A stretch of 64,000 bases of DNA from Buchnera aphidicola (Sipha maydis) (GCF_024029855.1 NZ_CP097205.1:310001-374000); one strand, 5' to 3'; positions 19,364 to 30,128 are shown, counted from the stretch's first letter. Program-made: numbers and translations. The notes: generated by a model from the sequence alone, not told the origin.

Positions 19364-19903
19364 ATGACAACTATATTAAGTATACGCTCTAAAAAAAAAG
19401 TCGTACTTGGTGGAGATGGACAAGCTACTTTAGGTAATACAATTATGAAAAGTAACGTAAAAAAAATTCGAAACTTATATCATAATCAAGTAATAGCAGG
19501 ATTCGCTGGAGGAACAGCAGATGCATTTACTCTATTTGAATTATTTGAAAAAAAACTTTTAATGTATCAAGGACAATTAAAAAGAGCGGCTATTGAACTC
19601 GCAAAAGATTGGAGAAGTGACAAAATTTTAAGAAAACTAGAAGCTTTATTAGCTGTAGTAAATAAAAAAAATTCTTTAATAATTACAGGAAATGGCGATG
19701 TAATTCAACCAGAAAATGATATCATTGCAATCGGTTCAGGAGGATGTTATGCACAAGCAGCAGCACGTGCTCTTCTTGATAATACTGATCTTGACGCTAA
19801 AAAAATAGTAAAAAAATCATTAAATATTGCAGCAAATATTTGTATATATACAAATCATACTTTTACAATTAAAGAATTATTGATATCAAAAAGTAAGGAA
19901 TAA
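19364..19903 (+). CDS. hslV: HslV (ClpQ), proteasome-like peptidase subunit
   Basis: 179 residues (E. coli 176). The N-terminal threonine nucleophile is exposed after Met removal (MTTILSIR). [56 protein letters not shown] and [15 protein letters not shown] follow. It forms the double-ring protease chamber for HslU, encoded 2 bases downstream. No sigma-32 promoter was recognised in the 146 bases upstream, although it is a heat-shock operon in E. coli. Confidence 0.96.
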   Translation: MTTILSIRSKKKVVLGGDGQATLGNTIMKSNVKKIRNLYHNQVIAGFAGGTADAFTLFELFEKKLLMYQGQLKRAAIELAKDWRSDKILRKLEALLAVVNKKNSLIITGNGDVIQPENDIIAIGSGGCYAQAAARALLDNTDLDAKKIVKKSLNIAANICIYTNHTFTIKELLISKSKE

Positions 19904-19905
19904 AT

Positions 19906-21243
19906 ATGTCTAATATGACTCCTCAAAAAATAGTTCAAGAACTCAATAAATTTATTATTGGACAAAAAAATGCAAAAAAAGCAGTAGCTATTGCTTTACG
20001 TAATAGATGGAGACGAATGCAATTAAATAATGAATTAAAAAACGAAGTTACTCCAAAAAATATTCTTATGATCGGGCCTACAGGAGTAGGAAAAACAGAA
20101 ATTGCAAAAAGATTAGCAAAACTCTCTAATGCTCCTTTTATAAAAGTTGAAGCAACAAAATTTACAGAAGTAGGATATGTCGGTAAAGAAGTTGATTCTA
20201 TCATACGAGAGTTAACAGACATTGCAATAAAAATGATAAAAAACCAAACAATTAATAAAAATAAAAAGAAAGTAAAAAAATTAGCAGAAGAAAGAATATT
20301 AGATGTATTAGTACCAGGTGCTCAAAAACATTTAAAAAAAGATACTACATCGTCAGAAGAACGCCCATTAAATACAATAAAAATTTTTAGAAAAAAATTA
20401 AAAGAAGGAAAATTAGATAATAAAGAAATAGAAATTAATGTTCTAGGATCTCCAATGGGTATAGAAATTATGGCTCCTCCTGGAATGGAAGAATTAACAA
20501 ATCAATTACAATCTTTATTTCAAAATTTAAGCGGATCTAAAAAAAATATTCGTAAACTAAAAATAAAAGATGCAATGAAACTTTTAATAGAAGAAGAAGC
20601 TGCAAAATTAGTCAATCCTGAAGAATTAAAGAAAGAAGCAATAAATTCTGTTGAACAAAATGGAATAGTATTTATTGACGAAATAGATAAAATATGTAAA
20701 AGAAATAATACATCTGGACCAGATGTTTCTAGAGAAGGTGTACAAAGAGATTTACTTCCTTTAGTTGAAGGATGTACTGTATCTACAAAATATGGAACAG
20801 TAAAAACAGATCATATTCTATTCATTACCTCTGGAGCTTTTCAAATATCTTCACCATCAGATTTAATACCTGAATTACAAGGAAGATTACCTATTCGTGT
20901 AGAATTACATGCTTTAACAGTAAATGATTTTGAAAAAATTCTAACAGAACCAAAAGCATCGATCACAACACAATATAAAGCGTTAATGAATACTGAAAAC
21001 GTAAAAATACACTTTACTAAAGAAGGGATCAGAGAAATTGCTGAAACGTCATGGAGAGTTAACGAAAGCATGGAAAATATTGGAGCAAGAAGATTATATA
21101 CAGTCTTAGAGCAATTAATGGAAGAAATCTCTTTTAATGCAAGTGAAAATAGTGGAAAAAAAATTACTATTGATGCTAATTACGTAACAAAATATTTAAA
21201 AAAACTACAATCAAAAGATAATTTAAATAAATTTATATTATAA
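19906..21243 (+). CDS. hslU: HslU (ClpY), AAA+ unfoldase ATPase
   Basis: 445 residues (E. coli 443). N-terminal [17 protein letters not shown], Walker A in [15 protein letters not shown], pore motif [14 protein letters not shown], Walker [11 protein letters not shown], sensor region and the C-terminal tail that inserts into HslV pockets are all seen. The intermediate I-domain is present and lysine rich. It partners HslV in ATP-dependent proteolysis. Confidence 0.97.
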   Translation: MSNMTPQKIVQELNKFIIGQKNAKKAVAIALRNRWRRMQLNNELKNEVTPKNILMIGPTGVGKTEIAKRLAKLSNAPFIKVEATKFTEVGYVGKEVDSIIRELTDIAIKMIKNQTINKNKKKVKKLAEERILDVLVPGAQKHLKKDTTSSEERPLNTIKIFRKKLKEGKLDNKEIEINVLGSPMGIEIMAPPGMEELTNQLQSLFQNLSGSKKNIRKLKIKDAMKLLIEEEAAKLVNPEELKKEAINSVEQNGIVFIDEIDKICKRNNTSGPDVSREGVQRDLLPLVEGCTVSTKYGTVKTDHILFITSGAFQISSPSDLIPELQGRLPIRVELHALTVNDFEKILTEPKASITTQYKALMNTENVKIHFTKEGIREIAETSWRVNESMENIGARRLYTVLEQLMEEISFNASENSGKKITIDANYVTKYLKKLQSKDNLNKFIL

Positions 21244-21461
21244 TTTTTATAAAAATAAAAATTTTTTTTTAAAAATAAAATTTTTATAATAAAAAATTTA
21301 TTTATTTAAAAAAATAAATCTTCATGTTAAATATTAATATATACAAATTATATATTAATATTTAAAAAATAAAATTAAAATTTTTTGATACATAAAAAAA
21401 TAAAAAAATATTAAATTTTTTAATTTAAACATTAAAAAAAAAATATTTTTAAAGGATTTCT

Positions 21462-22214
21462 ATGACTAAATGGGTAACAGCAAAAATAGAAAAAATAAAA
21501 TACTGGAAAAAAAATTTACTAAATCTAGTTTTACAAGCATCTATAAAAAAATTTGTCGCAGGACAATTCGCAAAACTATTAATTAAAAATTCTCAAAACA
21601 ACACCAAAATACAACGAGCATATTCATTCGTTAACCCACCCAGTTCAAAAAAAATAGAATTTTATATTACTTTAATTAAACATGGAAAAATGAGTCAACA
21701 ATTTAAAAAAATAAATGAAAATACAAAAATATTGATTACACAAAAATCATTTGGATTTTTTACCCTTAAAGAAGTTCCATCATATAAAAACTTATGGATG
21801 TTTTCTACAGGAACTGCAATTGGACCATATTTCTCTATATTACAAGAAAAACAAGATATAAAAAGATTCTCACAATTAATTTTGATACACTCTGTAAGAT
21901 ATTTTTCTGATCTAAAATATTTAGATGTTATTAAAAAATTAAAAAAACACTATAAAAAAAAATTAATTGTTTTAATAACCATTAGTAGAGAAAAAAAAAA
22001 TGGATTTTTATATGGAAGAATACCACATCTTATACTCAATGATACAATTGAAAAATATACTAACATTCACATGAACAACAAAAATTCTCATGTAATGCTC
22101 TGCGGAAATCCTAACATGGTCAAAGATATGTTTAATATACTACAAAAGAAAAAAAAAATGACAAAAAATCTACGTCAAAAACCAGGAAATATTACACGAG
22201 AAAATTATTGGTAA
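21462..22214 (+). CDS. fpr: Ferredoxin/flavodoxin-NADP reductase Fpr
   Basis: 250 residues (E. coli 248). FAD domain: FVAGQFAKL and the flavin-binding RAYSFVNPP. NADP domain: STGTAIGPYFSILQ, SHVMLCGNPNMVKD, and the C-terminal ENYW, whose aromatic residue stacks on the flavin. It passes electrons between NADPH and ferredoxin or flavodoxin, and could feed the Fdx encoded at 34.9 kb in iron-sulfur assembly. The ATG follows an AAAGGA Shine-Dalgarno sequence. Confidence 0.95.
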   Translation: MTKWVTAKIEKIKYWKKNLLNLVLQASIKKFVAGQFAKLLIKNSQNNTKIQRAYSFVNPPSSKKIEFYITLIKHGKMSQQFKKINENTKILITQKSFGFFTLKEVPSYKNLWMFSTGTAIGPYFSILQEKQDIKRFSQLILIHSVRYFSDLKYLDVIKKLKKHYKKKLIVLITISREKKNGFLYGRIPHLILNDTIEKYTNIHMNNKNSHVMLCGNPNMVKDMFNILQKKKKMTKNLRQKPGNITRENYW

Positions 22215-22722
22215 AAATATATTAAAAAAAAAGAAAAAAATAATTTTATACAAAAATTTTATATTGTATTCAAATCAAAAAAAATAAAAACAGAGTACAA
22301 AAAATATACCACATGTACTCTGATTATAATAAACAAAAATAAAAAAATAAATTCATTTAATAAATTCTTCAAATTATATTTATAAAAAACGGTACATTTC
22401 AATAAAAATCATCAATCTTTTAAAAAAAAATAATAAATAAAAAATTTTTATAAAATATCCGTTTTTCATTGTTAAAATTAAAAAATATTTTATTTAAAAG
22501 ATATTTCATTTTTTAAAATAAAAATATTAATATATTAAAAATATTATTTTTTTATTTATTATTTTTTTTTATTTTACTTAGAAATATTTAATATATATAG
22601 TAATAATACTAAACAACAAATATATTTATATTCACAAAAAATAAAATTTAAAATTCATTGCTTAAAATTAATTACTTTTATATAAGTATATTAAAAAATT
22701 AAAGAATCTATTTTATATAAAA
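22215..22722. other. 508-base non-coding stretch between fpr and rsmJ
   Basis: AT-rich spacer without a supported gene on either strand. It contains one clear hairpin (22291-22322), listed separately, and a TATAAT-like segment near 22600 that is not distinctive in this base composition. Confidence 0.6.
22291..22322. terminator. 9-bp perfect hairpin downstream of fpr
   Basis: CAGAGTACA at 22291-22299 pairs with TGTACTCTG at 22314-22322 around a 14-base loop, giving four G-C pairs in an otherwise nearly pure AT spacer. It lies 77 bases after the fpr stop with A-runs before it. A terminator or mRNA 3' end for fpr is the simplest reading; no strong T-run follows. Confidence 0.45.
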
Positions 22723-23400
22723 ATGAATAAAATCTATAAAAATTTCAAAATATTTTTATTGAATATTAATAATAAATTAAAAATATGTAAATTAAATCTA
22801 AAAAATAAAAAAATAACATTTTTTACAATAAATTTTTTATCAGGAAAAAATAACTTTCGAAGAAAATACAATAGGAAAAAAGAACTAATTATAAAAGCCG
22901 TAAAAATTAAAAATTCAAAAAAAACAATTATATTAGATGCTACTGCAGGATTAGGAAAAGATTCTTTTATATTAGCTTCTTCTGGATATAAAATATTTAT
23001 GATCGAAAAAAATAAAATAATTTATCAATTGCTCAAGAATGGTTTAAAAAGATTATATAAAAATATGGAAATAAACATGTGGATAAAAAAAAAAATGATT
23101 TTATTTCATGATGATAGTTTAAATTTTTTCAAACACACAAAAATTATTCCAGATGTAATATATTTAGATCCTATGTTTTTAAATAAAAAAAAAACATTAC
23201 CCAAAAAAGACATGTCTATATTAAAAATATTAGTGTCTAAACAAAAAATAACAAAAAATTTATTAAAAAAATCAATAAAATTTACTAAGAAGAAAGTTGT
23301 AGTCAAAAGACCAATAAAAGCACCATATCTCGAAAATATAAAACCAACATACATAATTTATGGAACAAAATATAGATTTGATATATATCTTAAAAATTAA
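22723..23400 (+). CDS. rsmJ: RsmJ (YhiQ), 16S rRNA m2G1516 methyltransferase
   Basis: 225 residues (E. coli 250), shortened and diverged at the N-terminus. The SAM-binding stretch ILDATAGLGKDSFILAS, VIYLDPMF, and the VVVKRPIKAPYL and YRFDIYL blocks identify it. The preceding FRRKYNRKKELIIKAV aligns with the E. coli HRRKFGGGRGEAVAKAV region. It converges on the transporter gene after 24 bases. Confidence 0.9.
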   Translation: MNKIYKNFKIFLLNINNKLKICKLNLKNKKITFFTINFLSGKNNFRRKYNRKKELIIKAVKIKNSKKTIILDATAGLGKDSFILASSGYKIFMIEKNKIIYQLLKNGLKRLYKNMEINMWIKKKMILFHDDSLNFFKHTKIIPDVIYLDPMFLNKKKTLPKKDMSILKILVSKQKITKNLLKKSIKFTKKKVVVKRPIKAPYLENIKPTYIIYGTKYRFDIYLKN

Positions 23401-23424
23401 AAAAAATTTATTTTATATTAAAAT

Positions 23425-24630
23425 TTAATCATCATGCAATCTTCTCATTAAAAATAAACAAATAATAAGTATAAAATTTAATATAAAAAAAACACCAGAC
23501 CATCCCCAATAAAACCAAAAAAATCCACTAAAACTACCAAAAACACTAGAACCTAAATAATAAAAAAAAAAATATAAAGATGAAATTTCTAATCTATATT
23601 TCTTTGTCATATCACTAATCCAACTACTTGCTGTAGAATGAGCAATAAAAAAACCTGTTGTAAAAAAAATTAAACCTATAAGAATAATAAATAAAAAATT
23701 ACTATAAGTTAATATCACTCCTAATATCATAATAAATAAAGCAAATTTTAAAACAAAAATTCTTCCATAATAATTAGATAAAAAACTTGCTTGCGGAGAA
23801 CTATAAACACCTATTAAATATATTATAGATAATAAAGAAACATAAATTGGATGCAACAAGAAAGGTTTCATTATTAAACGATATCCAATGTAATTAAATA
23901 AAGCAACAAAACTACCCATAAAAAGAAAACCAACTAAAAATAATATTAAACAATTTTCCATTGTAAATGGTTTATAAAAACTATCTATTAAAATTTCATA
24001 ATTTACCTCTTTTAAAAATTTAAAATTTTTTGATTTCGGAAGATAATATATAAATAAAATAGTACAAAATAAAGAAAAAAAACCTATAATTATAAAAACC
24101 CAATTCCATGATAAAACTCGAACTATTATATTACTAATTAATCTTCCTACAAGTCCACCAATTGTGTTACCACTAATATATAAACCAATACATAAAGATA
24201 AAATTTTAGGATCAAACTCTTCACTTAAATAAGTAATTGCAATAGAAGTCACTCCACTTAATGAAAATCCAACCAATCCTCTGATAATAATAATTTCTAA
24301 CCAATTTTTTGAAAATGCACATAATATTGTAAAAAAAGATGCACAAAATAAAGATATAGACATAACATTTTTTCTGCCAAAAAAATTTGAAACTGGACCG
24401 ATAAATAATATTCCAAAAGCCATAGACAGAGTAGAAACTGATAAAGAAAAACTACTTTCTAGAGGAGTTAAAAGAAAAATTCTAGAAAAAACAGGTAAAA
24501 TTGGTTGTATAGAATATAAAATTGCAAACGTTGAAAAACCAGCTAAAAATAAAGAAATTATAGCTCGATAAAAATTTTTTGTATTTTTTTTTATATATTT
24601 TTTTTTTATATTTTTTTTTTTTATACACAT
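23425..24630 (-). CDS. ynfM: Major facilitator superfamily transporter, YnfM type
   Basis: 401 residues (E. coli YnfM 417) with about 12 hydrophobic spans. It matches YnfM along its whole length: LYSIQPILPVFSR, the loop 2-3 motif GPVSNFFGRKNVM, GLSLSGV-like VGFSLSGVTSIAITYLSEEF, LYISGNTIGGLVGRLIS, GFLFMGSFVALFNYIGYRL and SSLYFFFYYLGSSVFGS. Substrate is not established; drug or sugar efflux has been suggested for relatives. It is one of the few inner-membrane transporters Buchnera keeps, so metabolite exchange with the host is plausible. It lies 90 bases downstream of dapF on the same strand. Confidence 0.88.
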   Translation of the reverse strand: MCIKKKNIKKKYIKKNTKNFYRAIISLFLAGFSTFAILYSIQPILPVFSRIFLLTPLESSFSLSVSTLSMAFGILFIGPVSNFFGRKNVMSISLFCASFFTILCAFSKNWLEIIIIRGLVGFSLSGVTSIAITYLSEEFDPKILSLCIGLYISGNTIGGLVGRLISNIIVRVLSWNWVFIIIGFFSLFCTILFIYYLPKSKNFKFLKEVNYEILIDSFYKPFTMENCLILFLVGFLFMGSFVALFNYIGYRLIMKPFLLHPIYVSLLSIIYLIGVYSSPQASFLSNYYGRIFVLKFALFIMILGVILTYSNFLFIILIGLIFFTTGFFIAHSTASSWISDMTKKYRLEISSLYFFFYYLGSSVFGSFSGFFWFYWGWSGVFFILNFILIICLFLMRRLHDD

Positions 24631-24720
24631 CTTGAATATATTCTCCGAAATTTAATAAAAATTTTTATTGATTGAAAAAAAAAATATAAAAAGTTTATAT
24701 AAAATTTTTAAAAAAACCTT

Positions 24721-25566
24721 TTAATAATATATAATTCCATCATATATCTTTTTTGCTGGACCAATCATATATAAACAATTTTTTTTCACATCAAACTTTA
24801 CTAACATCTTTCCCCCTGCAAGATCAACTCTTACTTTATTTAACAATTTTTTTTGTCTAATTCCTATTGCAACAGCAGCACATGCACCACTACCACAAGA
24901 TCTAGTCTCTCCAACTCCTCTTTCAAAAACGCGTAAAAAAATATGATTCTTATTTATTATTTGCATAAATCCAACGTTTACTTGATTAGGAAAAGATACA
25001 TGACTTTCTAAATAAGATCCAATTTCATTTACTCTCGCTTTATTAATATCATCTACAATAACAACACAATGCGGGTTACCCAAAGACACGACTCCAAAAA
25101 AAATTATTTCTTTATTCATACTTAATGAATATATATCTTTTTCGAATAATTCTAAAAAAGGAATTTTTTTTGGATGAAATTCAGGAGAACCCATATTTAC
25201 CAAAATATTATCTGAATTTATCACTTTTAATTTAATAATTCTATTTTTTGTACTTACTTTTATAATTTTGGAATTAAGAAGTTTTTGATCGAAAATAAAT
25301 TTTGCAAAACAACGTGCTCCATTTCCGCATTGCTCTACTTCAGAGCCATTAGCATTAAAAATTCGATAATGAAAATTTGTATTTTTGAAAACTGGTTTTT
25401 CTACCAATAATAATTGATCAAAACCAATTCCTGTATATCTATTTGAAAAAAATTGAATTATTTTTTTTGTAAAAAAAAATTTTTGAGTTAAAGTATTTAC
25501 TATCATAAAATCATTTTCTAAACCATGCATTTTTGTAAAAATTAACTTTCTTTTATTTTTTGTCAT
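24721..25566 (-). CDS. dapF: Diaminopimelate epimerase DapF
   Basis: 281 residues (E. coli 274). It converts LL- to meso-diaminopimelate for lysine and peptidoglycan. Both catalytic cysteines are visible in their motifs: EQCGNGARC and ETRSCGSGACAA. MHGLENDFMIV, GFDQLL, NADGSE-like NANGSE and GNPHCVV support it. A short extension of about five residues precedes the E. coli start. It is divergent from cyaY, as in E. coli. Confidence 0.95.
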   Translation of the reverse strand: MTKNKRKLIFTKMHGLENDFMIVNTLTQKFFFTKKIIQFFSNRYTGIGFDQLLLVEKPVFKNTNFHYRIFNANGSEVEQCGNGARCFAKFIFDQKLLNSKIIKVSTKNRIIKLKVINSDNILVNMGSPEFHPKKIPFLELFEKDIYSLSMNKEIIFFGVVSLGNPHCVVIVDDINKARVNEIGSYLESHVSFPNQVNVGFMQIINKNHIFLRVFERGVGETRSCGSGACAAVAIGIRQKKLLNKVRVDLAGGKMLVKFDVKKNCLYMIGPAKKIYDGIIYY

Positions 25567-25727
25567 ATTTTTATTAATAAATCCGCATAAAATAAATTTA
25601 TAAAATTTATTGAAAAAATTAAAAATCGAGCGATGTATAAAATTTTTATCATAAAAATTTAACTTTAAAAAAATTATTTAAAATTCATTATTATAATGTA
25701 TTTATCTAAGGATACAAAAAATAAAAA

Positions 25728-26051
25728 ATGATTATTATAAAAAAAAAATTCCATCAATTAGTTGATAAAACAATAGAAAAAATAGAAAAATATCTAGACA
25801 ATTATCAAGGAAAATTAGATATAGATTATGAAAAAAGTGGAAACACAACAAAAATTAATATTAAATCTAAAAATGAAATAATAATTACAAGACAGGAATT
25901 TTTACAACAAATTTGGATAGCTACTCAATATAAAGGATATTATTTTAAATATAAAAATAATAAATGGATATGTCAAAAAAAATATGAATTATTTGATTTT
26001 TTAAAAAAATTTTTTCTAAAAAAAACAAAAGAAAATATATTTGGAAAATAA
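25728..26051 (+). CDS. cyaY: CyaY, frataxin homologue
   Basis: 107 residues (E. coli 106). KFHQLVDKTIEKIEKYLD aligns with the acidic iron-binding helix 1, although fewer acidic residues remain. The frataxin sheet is seen in LDIDYEKSGNTTKIN, IIITRQEFLQQIWIATQYKGYYF and the C-terminal helix. It modulates iron-sulfur assembly by IscS/IscU, encoded at 32.5 kb. It is next to dapF as in E. coli and is followed by the tRNA cluster on the other strand. Confidence 0.92.
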   Translation: MIIIKKKFHQLVDKTIEKIEKYLDNYQGKLDIDYEKSGNTTKINIKSKNEIIITRQEFLQQIWIATQYKGYYFKYKNNKWICQKKYELFDFLKKFFLKKTKENIFGK

Positions 26052-26073
26052 AATTATCAACTAATTTGATATT

Positions 26074-26147
26074 TCGGCGAAAGAGGATTTGAACCTCTGA
26101 CCTACTGGTCCCAAACCAGTTGCGCTACCAAGCTGCGCTATTCGCCG
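26074..26147 (-). tRNA. tRNA-Pro (TGG)
   Basis: 74 bases, acceptor CGGCGAA / TTCGCCG, anticodon loop TTTGGGA giving TGG, T-loop TTCAAAT, discriminator A. It corresponds to E. coli proM and lies at the 3' end of a minus-strand Arg-His-Pro cluster. CCA is not encoded. Confidence 0.96.
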
Positions 26148-26214
26148 GTAAAAATTTTTTAATAATTCAGGTTATTATTTCAAAAATTTTTAATAAATCA
26201 AATAAAAAAACTTA

Positions 26215-26291
26215 TGGGGTGACTAATGGGGTTCGAACCCATGACAACTGGAATCACAATCCAGGACTCTACCAACTGAGCTATAGCCACC
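26215..26291 (-). tRNA. tRNA-His (GTG)
   Basis: Anticodon loop TTGTGAT gives GTG. The acceptor GTGGCTA / TAGTCAC is extended by the encoded G-1 (26291), opposite discriminator C, as required for histidyl-tRNA synthetase. Unlike the other seven tRNA genes in this window, CCA is encoded (26215-26217). It corresponds to E. coli hisR in the argX-hisR-leuT-proM cluster; leuT is missing here. Confidence 0.96.
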
Positions 26292-26362
26292 ATATATTTT
26301 AATTATTTAATATATTATATATTATCAAATATATCAATAAAAATTTAAAATTATATTCGTAT

Positions 26363-26436
26363 TGCGTCTATCAGGAATTGAACCTGAGACCTCTATTTTC
26401 GGAAAATAGTGCTCTATCCAACTGAGCTACAGACGC
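26363..26436 (-). tRNA. tRNA-Arg (CCG)
   Basis: 74 bases with acceptor GCGTCTG / TAGACGC (one G-T pair), anticodon loop TTCCGAA giving CCG and T-loop TTCAATT. It is the argX counterpart and first in transcription order. It reads CGG, a rare codon in this AT-rich genome, so its retention is notable. CCA is not encoded. Confidence 0.94.
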
Positions 26437-26639
26437 AAATTATATGATCTGTATAAATATTTTAAAAAAAAAATTATTTTTATTTAAGCAACAAATGATT
26501 TATAAAATTTTTATGTTGAAAAATCATTCATATATTCTAATAAAAAAATATTTTTCCTAAACAAATCTCCTTATTAGAATAAAAATTTTTTTTAAAATAC
26601 TTTAAAATTTTTACTTTAAAATACGTTCCAAAAATATTT

Positions 26640-27899
26640 TTAAGAGCGTTTCATCATATCAAAAAATTCATGATTTGTTTTAGTCATAGATAATTTATTT
26701 ATTAAAAATTCCATTGCATCAATTTCAGACATAGGATGAATAATTTTACGTAAAATCCACATTTTTTGTAATTCATCGACAGAAGTTAATAATTCTTCTT
26801 TCCTTGTACCAGAACGATTATAATCAATTGCTGGAAAAACTCTTTTTTCTGCTATTTTCCTCGATAAAGGAAGCTCCATATTTCCAGTACCTTTAAATTC
26901 TTCATATATCACTTCATCCATTTTTGATCCAGTATCAATTAATGCAGTTGCAATAATTGTTAAACTTCCTCCTTCTTGAACATTCCTAGCAGCCCCGAAA
27001 AACCTTTTCGGTCTATGTAAAGCATTAGCATCTACACCTCCAGTCAAAACCTTACCAGAAGATGGAACAACAGTATTATATGCTCGCGCTAATCTTGTTA
27101 TAGAATCTAATAATATTATAACATCTTTTTTATGTTCAACCAATCTCTTTGCTTTTTCAATAACCATTTCAGCAACTTGAACATGACGCGAAGAAGGTTC
27201 ATCAAAGGTAGATGCAATAACTTCTCCTTTAACCAATTTCTGCATTTCAGTAACTTCTTCAGGCCTTTCATCAATCAATAATACCATTAAAACACAATCT
27301 GGATGATTATAAGCAATACTCTGTGCAATATTTTGTAAAAGCATAGTTTTTCCTGCTTTTGGAGGAGCTACTATTAAACCTCTTTGTCCTCTTCCAATAG
27401 GTGATGCCAAATCTAATACACGAGCTGTTAAATCTTCTTTTGAACCATTTCCTCTTTCCATGCGCAAACGAGAATTTGCATGCGAAGGTGTTAAATTTTC
27501 GAATAAAATTTTTCCTCGAGAATTTTCTGGTTGATCATAATTTACTTTATTCACTTTTAATAGAGCAAAATATCTTTCTCCTTCTTTTGGCGGTCTTATT
27601 TTTCCTGAAATAGTATCTCCGGTTCTTAAATTAAATCTTCTGATTTGGCTAGGAGAAACATATATATCATCAGGTCCTGCTAAATAAGAACTATCTGAAG
27701 ATCTTAAAAATCCAAATCCATCTTGTAATATTTCTAGCACTCCATCTCCAAAAATATCTTCTCCACTTTTTGCATGTTGCTTTAAAATAGAAAAAATAAT
27801 ATCTTGTTTTCGCATACGAGCGAGATTTTCTAACCCCATATTTTCGCCAAGTCTAATTAATTTAGAAACTGATGTATTTTTAAGAGTAGTAAGATTCAT
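26640..27899 (-). CDS. rho: Transcription termination factor Rho
   Basis: 419 residues, exactly the E. coli length. [14 protein letters not shown], the OB-fold RNA-binding DGFGFLRS, Walker [28 protein letters not shown]-loop [10 protein letters not shown] and the R-loop are all preserved with few changes. It is a hexameric RNA helicase. It lies downstream of trxA on the same strand, as in E. coli, without a separate rhoL leader frame that could be recognised. Confidence 0.98.
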   Translation of the reverse strand: MNLTTLKNTSVSKLIRLGENMGLENLARMRKQDIIFSILKQHAKSGEDIFGDGVLEILQDGFGFLRSSDSSYLAGPDDIYVSPSQIRRFNLRTGDTISGKIRPPKEGERYFALLKVNKVNYDQPENSRGKILFENLTPSHANSRLRMERGNGSKEDLTARVLDLASPIGRGQRGLIVAPPKAGKTMLLQNIAQSIAYNHPDCVLMVLLIDERPEEVTEMQKLVKGEVIASTFDEPSSRHVQVAEMVIEKAKRLVEHKKDVIILLDSITRLARAYNTVVPSSGKVLTGGVDANALHRPKRFFGAARNVQEGGSLTIIATALIDTGSKMDEVIYEEFKGTGNMELPLSRKIAEKRVFPAIDYNRSGTRKEELLTSVDELQKMWILRKIIHPMSEIDAMEFLINKLSMTKTNHEFFDMMKRS

Positions 27900-28036
27900 A
27901 ATGGTGGGTTTCTTAATAAAAATCGAGGTCGTGTATATTAAAAAAAAATACTGATTAAATTTTTAAACATTCTATATCCTTTACTATAAAAAAATAAAAA
28001 AAATATAGAATTTTTAAAAGATTTTATATGTAATAT

Positions 28037-28366
28037 TTATTTAATATATTTGTTTAAAAAAATTTTTAAATCATTTTTAGAAATAGAACCAATATTTTTA
28101 TCAATAATTTTATTTTTTTTAAACAATATTAATGTTGGTATACTTTGAATAGAATATTTTAAAGCAGAATTTGAATTTTCTTCAATATCCAATTTAACAA
28201 TCTCTAATTTTTTATCATATTCATTTATAATTTCTTTTAAAACATAAGATAAATTTTTACATGGAGCACACCATGAAGCCCAAAAATCTACTAAAACATA
28301 TTTTTTACAACTCAATAAATAATCTTTTAAAGATTCATCGGTAACAGATCTTATTAATTTCGCCAT
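28037..28366 (-). CDS. trxA: Thioredoxin TrxA with a CAPC active site
   Basis: 109 residues (E. coli 109 with Met). The redox site is WCAPC where E. coli has WCGPC; the flanking VDFWASW, the cis-proline loop SIPTLILFK and the final helix are standard. It reduces disulfides in ribonucleotide reductase and other partners. It is followed by rho. rep, which lies between trxA and ilvC in other Buchnera, is not here; the 286-base spacer holds nothing recognisable. Confidence 0.95.
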   Translation of the reverse strand: MAKLIRSVTDESLKDYLLSCKKYVLVDFWASWCAPCKNLSYVLKEIINEYDKKLEIVKLDIEENSNSALKYSIQSIPTLILFKKNKIIDKNIGSISKNDLKIFLNKYIK

Positions 28367-28652
28367 TTTATACTCACTATAAATTTTATTTATTAAAATT
28401 CAAGTATCTTTTTATAAATAAAAATTTATTTAAAAACTAAAAATTAATTTATAAAAAGTTTTATTTTTATTTTACTACAAATTTATGTAAAAAATTCTTT
28501 TCTAAAAAATAAAATAAATTCTAATAAAATTTACAAAATTATTTTTTGAATGGAAATAATTTATGTAAAGAGTAATCGTAAAAAATAATTTTTTATAATC
28601 TAAAATTTGTATAAAAAATTATAAAAAATATTTTTAAAACTGAACTTTAACA

Positions 28653-30128
28653 TTAAGAATGTAAAGAAATTTTTTTCATCCCAGTCATATATTTTCTTAA
28701 TTTCCGTCCTATTTTCTCAATAGAATGATTATAAATTTTTTCATCAATATTTTTTAATTCTATATTATCTACATCATTAGAAACTAATAAATTTCCTAAA
28801 TCTCCATATTTTAAATTCAAAATAAAATTTTTTAATAAAGGAATCGCATTTTTAGAAAACAAATAATTTCCATATTCAGCAGTATCAGAAATCACAACAT
28901 TCATTTCAAACAATTTTTTACGCGCAATAGTATTTGCAATTAATGGTAATTCATGCAATGATTCATAATAAGCAGATTCTTTTAAAATTCCAGATTCTAC
29001 CATCACTTCAAAAGCTAATTCAATTCCTGCTTTTAAAAGTGCTACCATAAATACTCCATGTTGAAAATATTCTTCTTCAGATATTTTTTCTAAATATTTT
29101 GGAGAATTTTCAAACATTGAACATTTAGTATTTTTTCTCCATAATAGTAATTTTTTATCTCCATTATTCCAATCTTTGATCATATTCTCAGAAAATTTTC
29201 CTGAAAGAATATTATCCATGTGTTTTCTAAATAACGGTTTAAAAACTTTTTTTAAATTATTTGATAATTTATACGCTCGTATTTTAGATGGATTTGATAA
29301 CCTATTCATCATTAAAGTAATTCCTCCATGCTTTAAAGATTCAGTCATTACTTCCCATCCATTTTGTATTAATTTTCCTGCATATCCAGGATTATGTCCT
29401 TCATTTACAAGATATTCATAACAAACAATAGATCCAGATTGTAATAAACCACATAATATTGTTTGCTCGCCCATTAAATCGGATTTCACTTCTGCAGAAA
29501 AAGAAGATCGTAAAACACCAGCTTTATGTGAACCAATTGAGAACGCCCATGCTTTAGCATAATCTATACCGTTTTTAAATGGATCATTTTTTTTATGAAC
29601 TGCAATTAAGGTAGGAACACCAAATCCTCTTTTATATTCCTCTCGAACTTCAGTTCCAGGACATTTTGGAGCAACCATAATAACAGTAATATCGCTTCTA
29701 ATCATAGCTCCCATTTCAACAATATTAAAACCGTGAGAATATCCTAATATAGAATTTTTTTTCATTAATGCCTGAAGTTTATGAATCACAAATTGATGTT
29801 GTTTATCAGGAGTTAAATTAATAACAAGATCTGCTTTAGGAATAAGCTTTTCATAAGTATTTACATAAAATTTATTATTAATCGCTCGTAACCAAGATTC
29901 ATTTTTATTTAATATACTTTCTTTTCTTAATGCATAAGAAATATTTAATCCAGAATCACGCATATTTAAACCTTGATTTAACCCTTGCGCTCCGCATCCA
30001 ATAATAACAATGTTCTTATCTTTTAATATTTTTAACTTCTGATTAAACTCTTCTTTTTTAATTATACAACATTCTCTTAATTCTTTAATTTTCTCACGAA
30101 AATTTAATTGATTAAAATAATTTAACAT
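28653..30128 (-). CDS. ilvC: Ketol-acid reductoisomerase IlvC (long class II form)
   Basis: 491 residues, identical in length to E. coli. It isomerises and reduces acetolactate or acetohydroxybutyrate with NADPH in valine and isoleucine synthesis. NADPH site: [19 protein letters not shown]. Further blocks are [25 protein letters not shown] and the duplicated C-terminal domain. It lies 81 bases downstream of ilvD on the same strand, a likely operon for making host-essential amino acids. Confidence 0.97.
   Translation of the reverse strand: MLNYFNQLNFREKIKELRECCIIKKEEFNQKLKILKDKNIVIIGCGAQGLNQGLNMRDSGLNISYALRKESILNKNESWLRAINNKFYVNTYEKLIPKADLVINLTPDKQHQFVIHKLQALMKKNSILGYSHGFNIVEMGAMIRSDITVIMVAPKCPGTEVREEYKRGFGVPTLIAVHKKNDPFKNGIDYAKAWAFSIGSHKAGVLRSSFSAEVKSDLMGEQTILCGLLQSGSIVCYEYLVNEGHNPGYAGKLIQNGWEVMTESLKHGGITLMMNRLSNPSKIRAYKLSNNLKKVFKPLFRKHMDNILSGKFSENMIKDWNNGDKKLLLWRKNTKCSMFENSPKYLEKISEEEYFQHGVFMVALLKAGIELAFEVMVESGILKESAYYESLHELPLIANTIARKKLFEMNVVISDTAEYGNYLFSKNAIPLLKNFILNLKYGDLGNLLVSNDVDNIELKNIDEKIYNHSIEKIGRKLRKYMTGMKKISLHS

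Noticed and set aside
22387..22470. Distant inverted match AAAAACGG / CCGTTTTT in the fpr-rsmJ gap
   Set aside because: Short, separated by more than 60 bases and mostly A/T; not persuasive as a structure.
26120..26302. 60-codon plus-strand frame
   Set aside because: It reads antisense through tRNA-His and part of tRNA-Pro; both tRNAs are certain.
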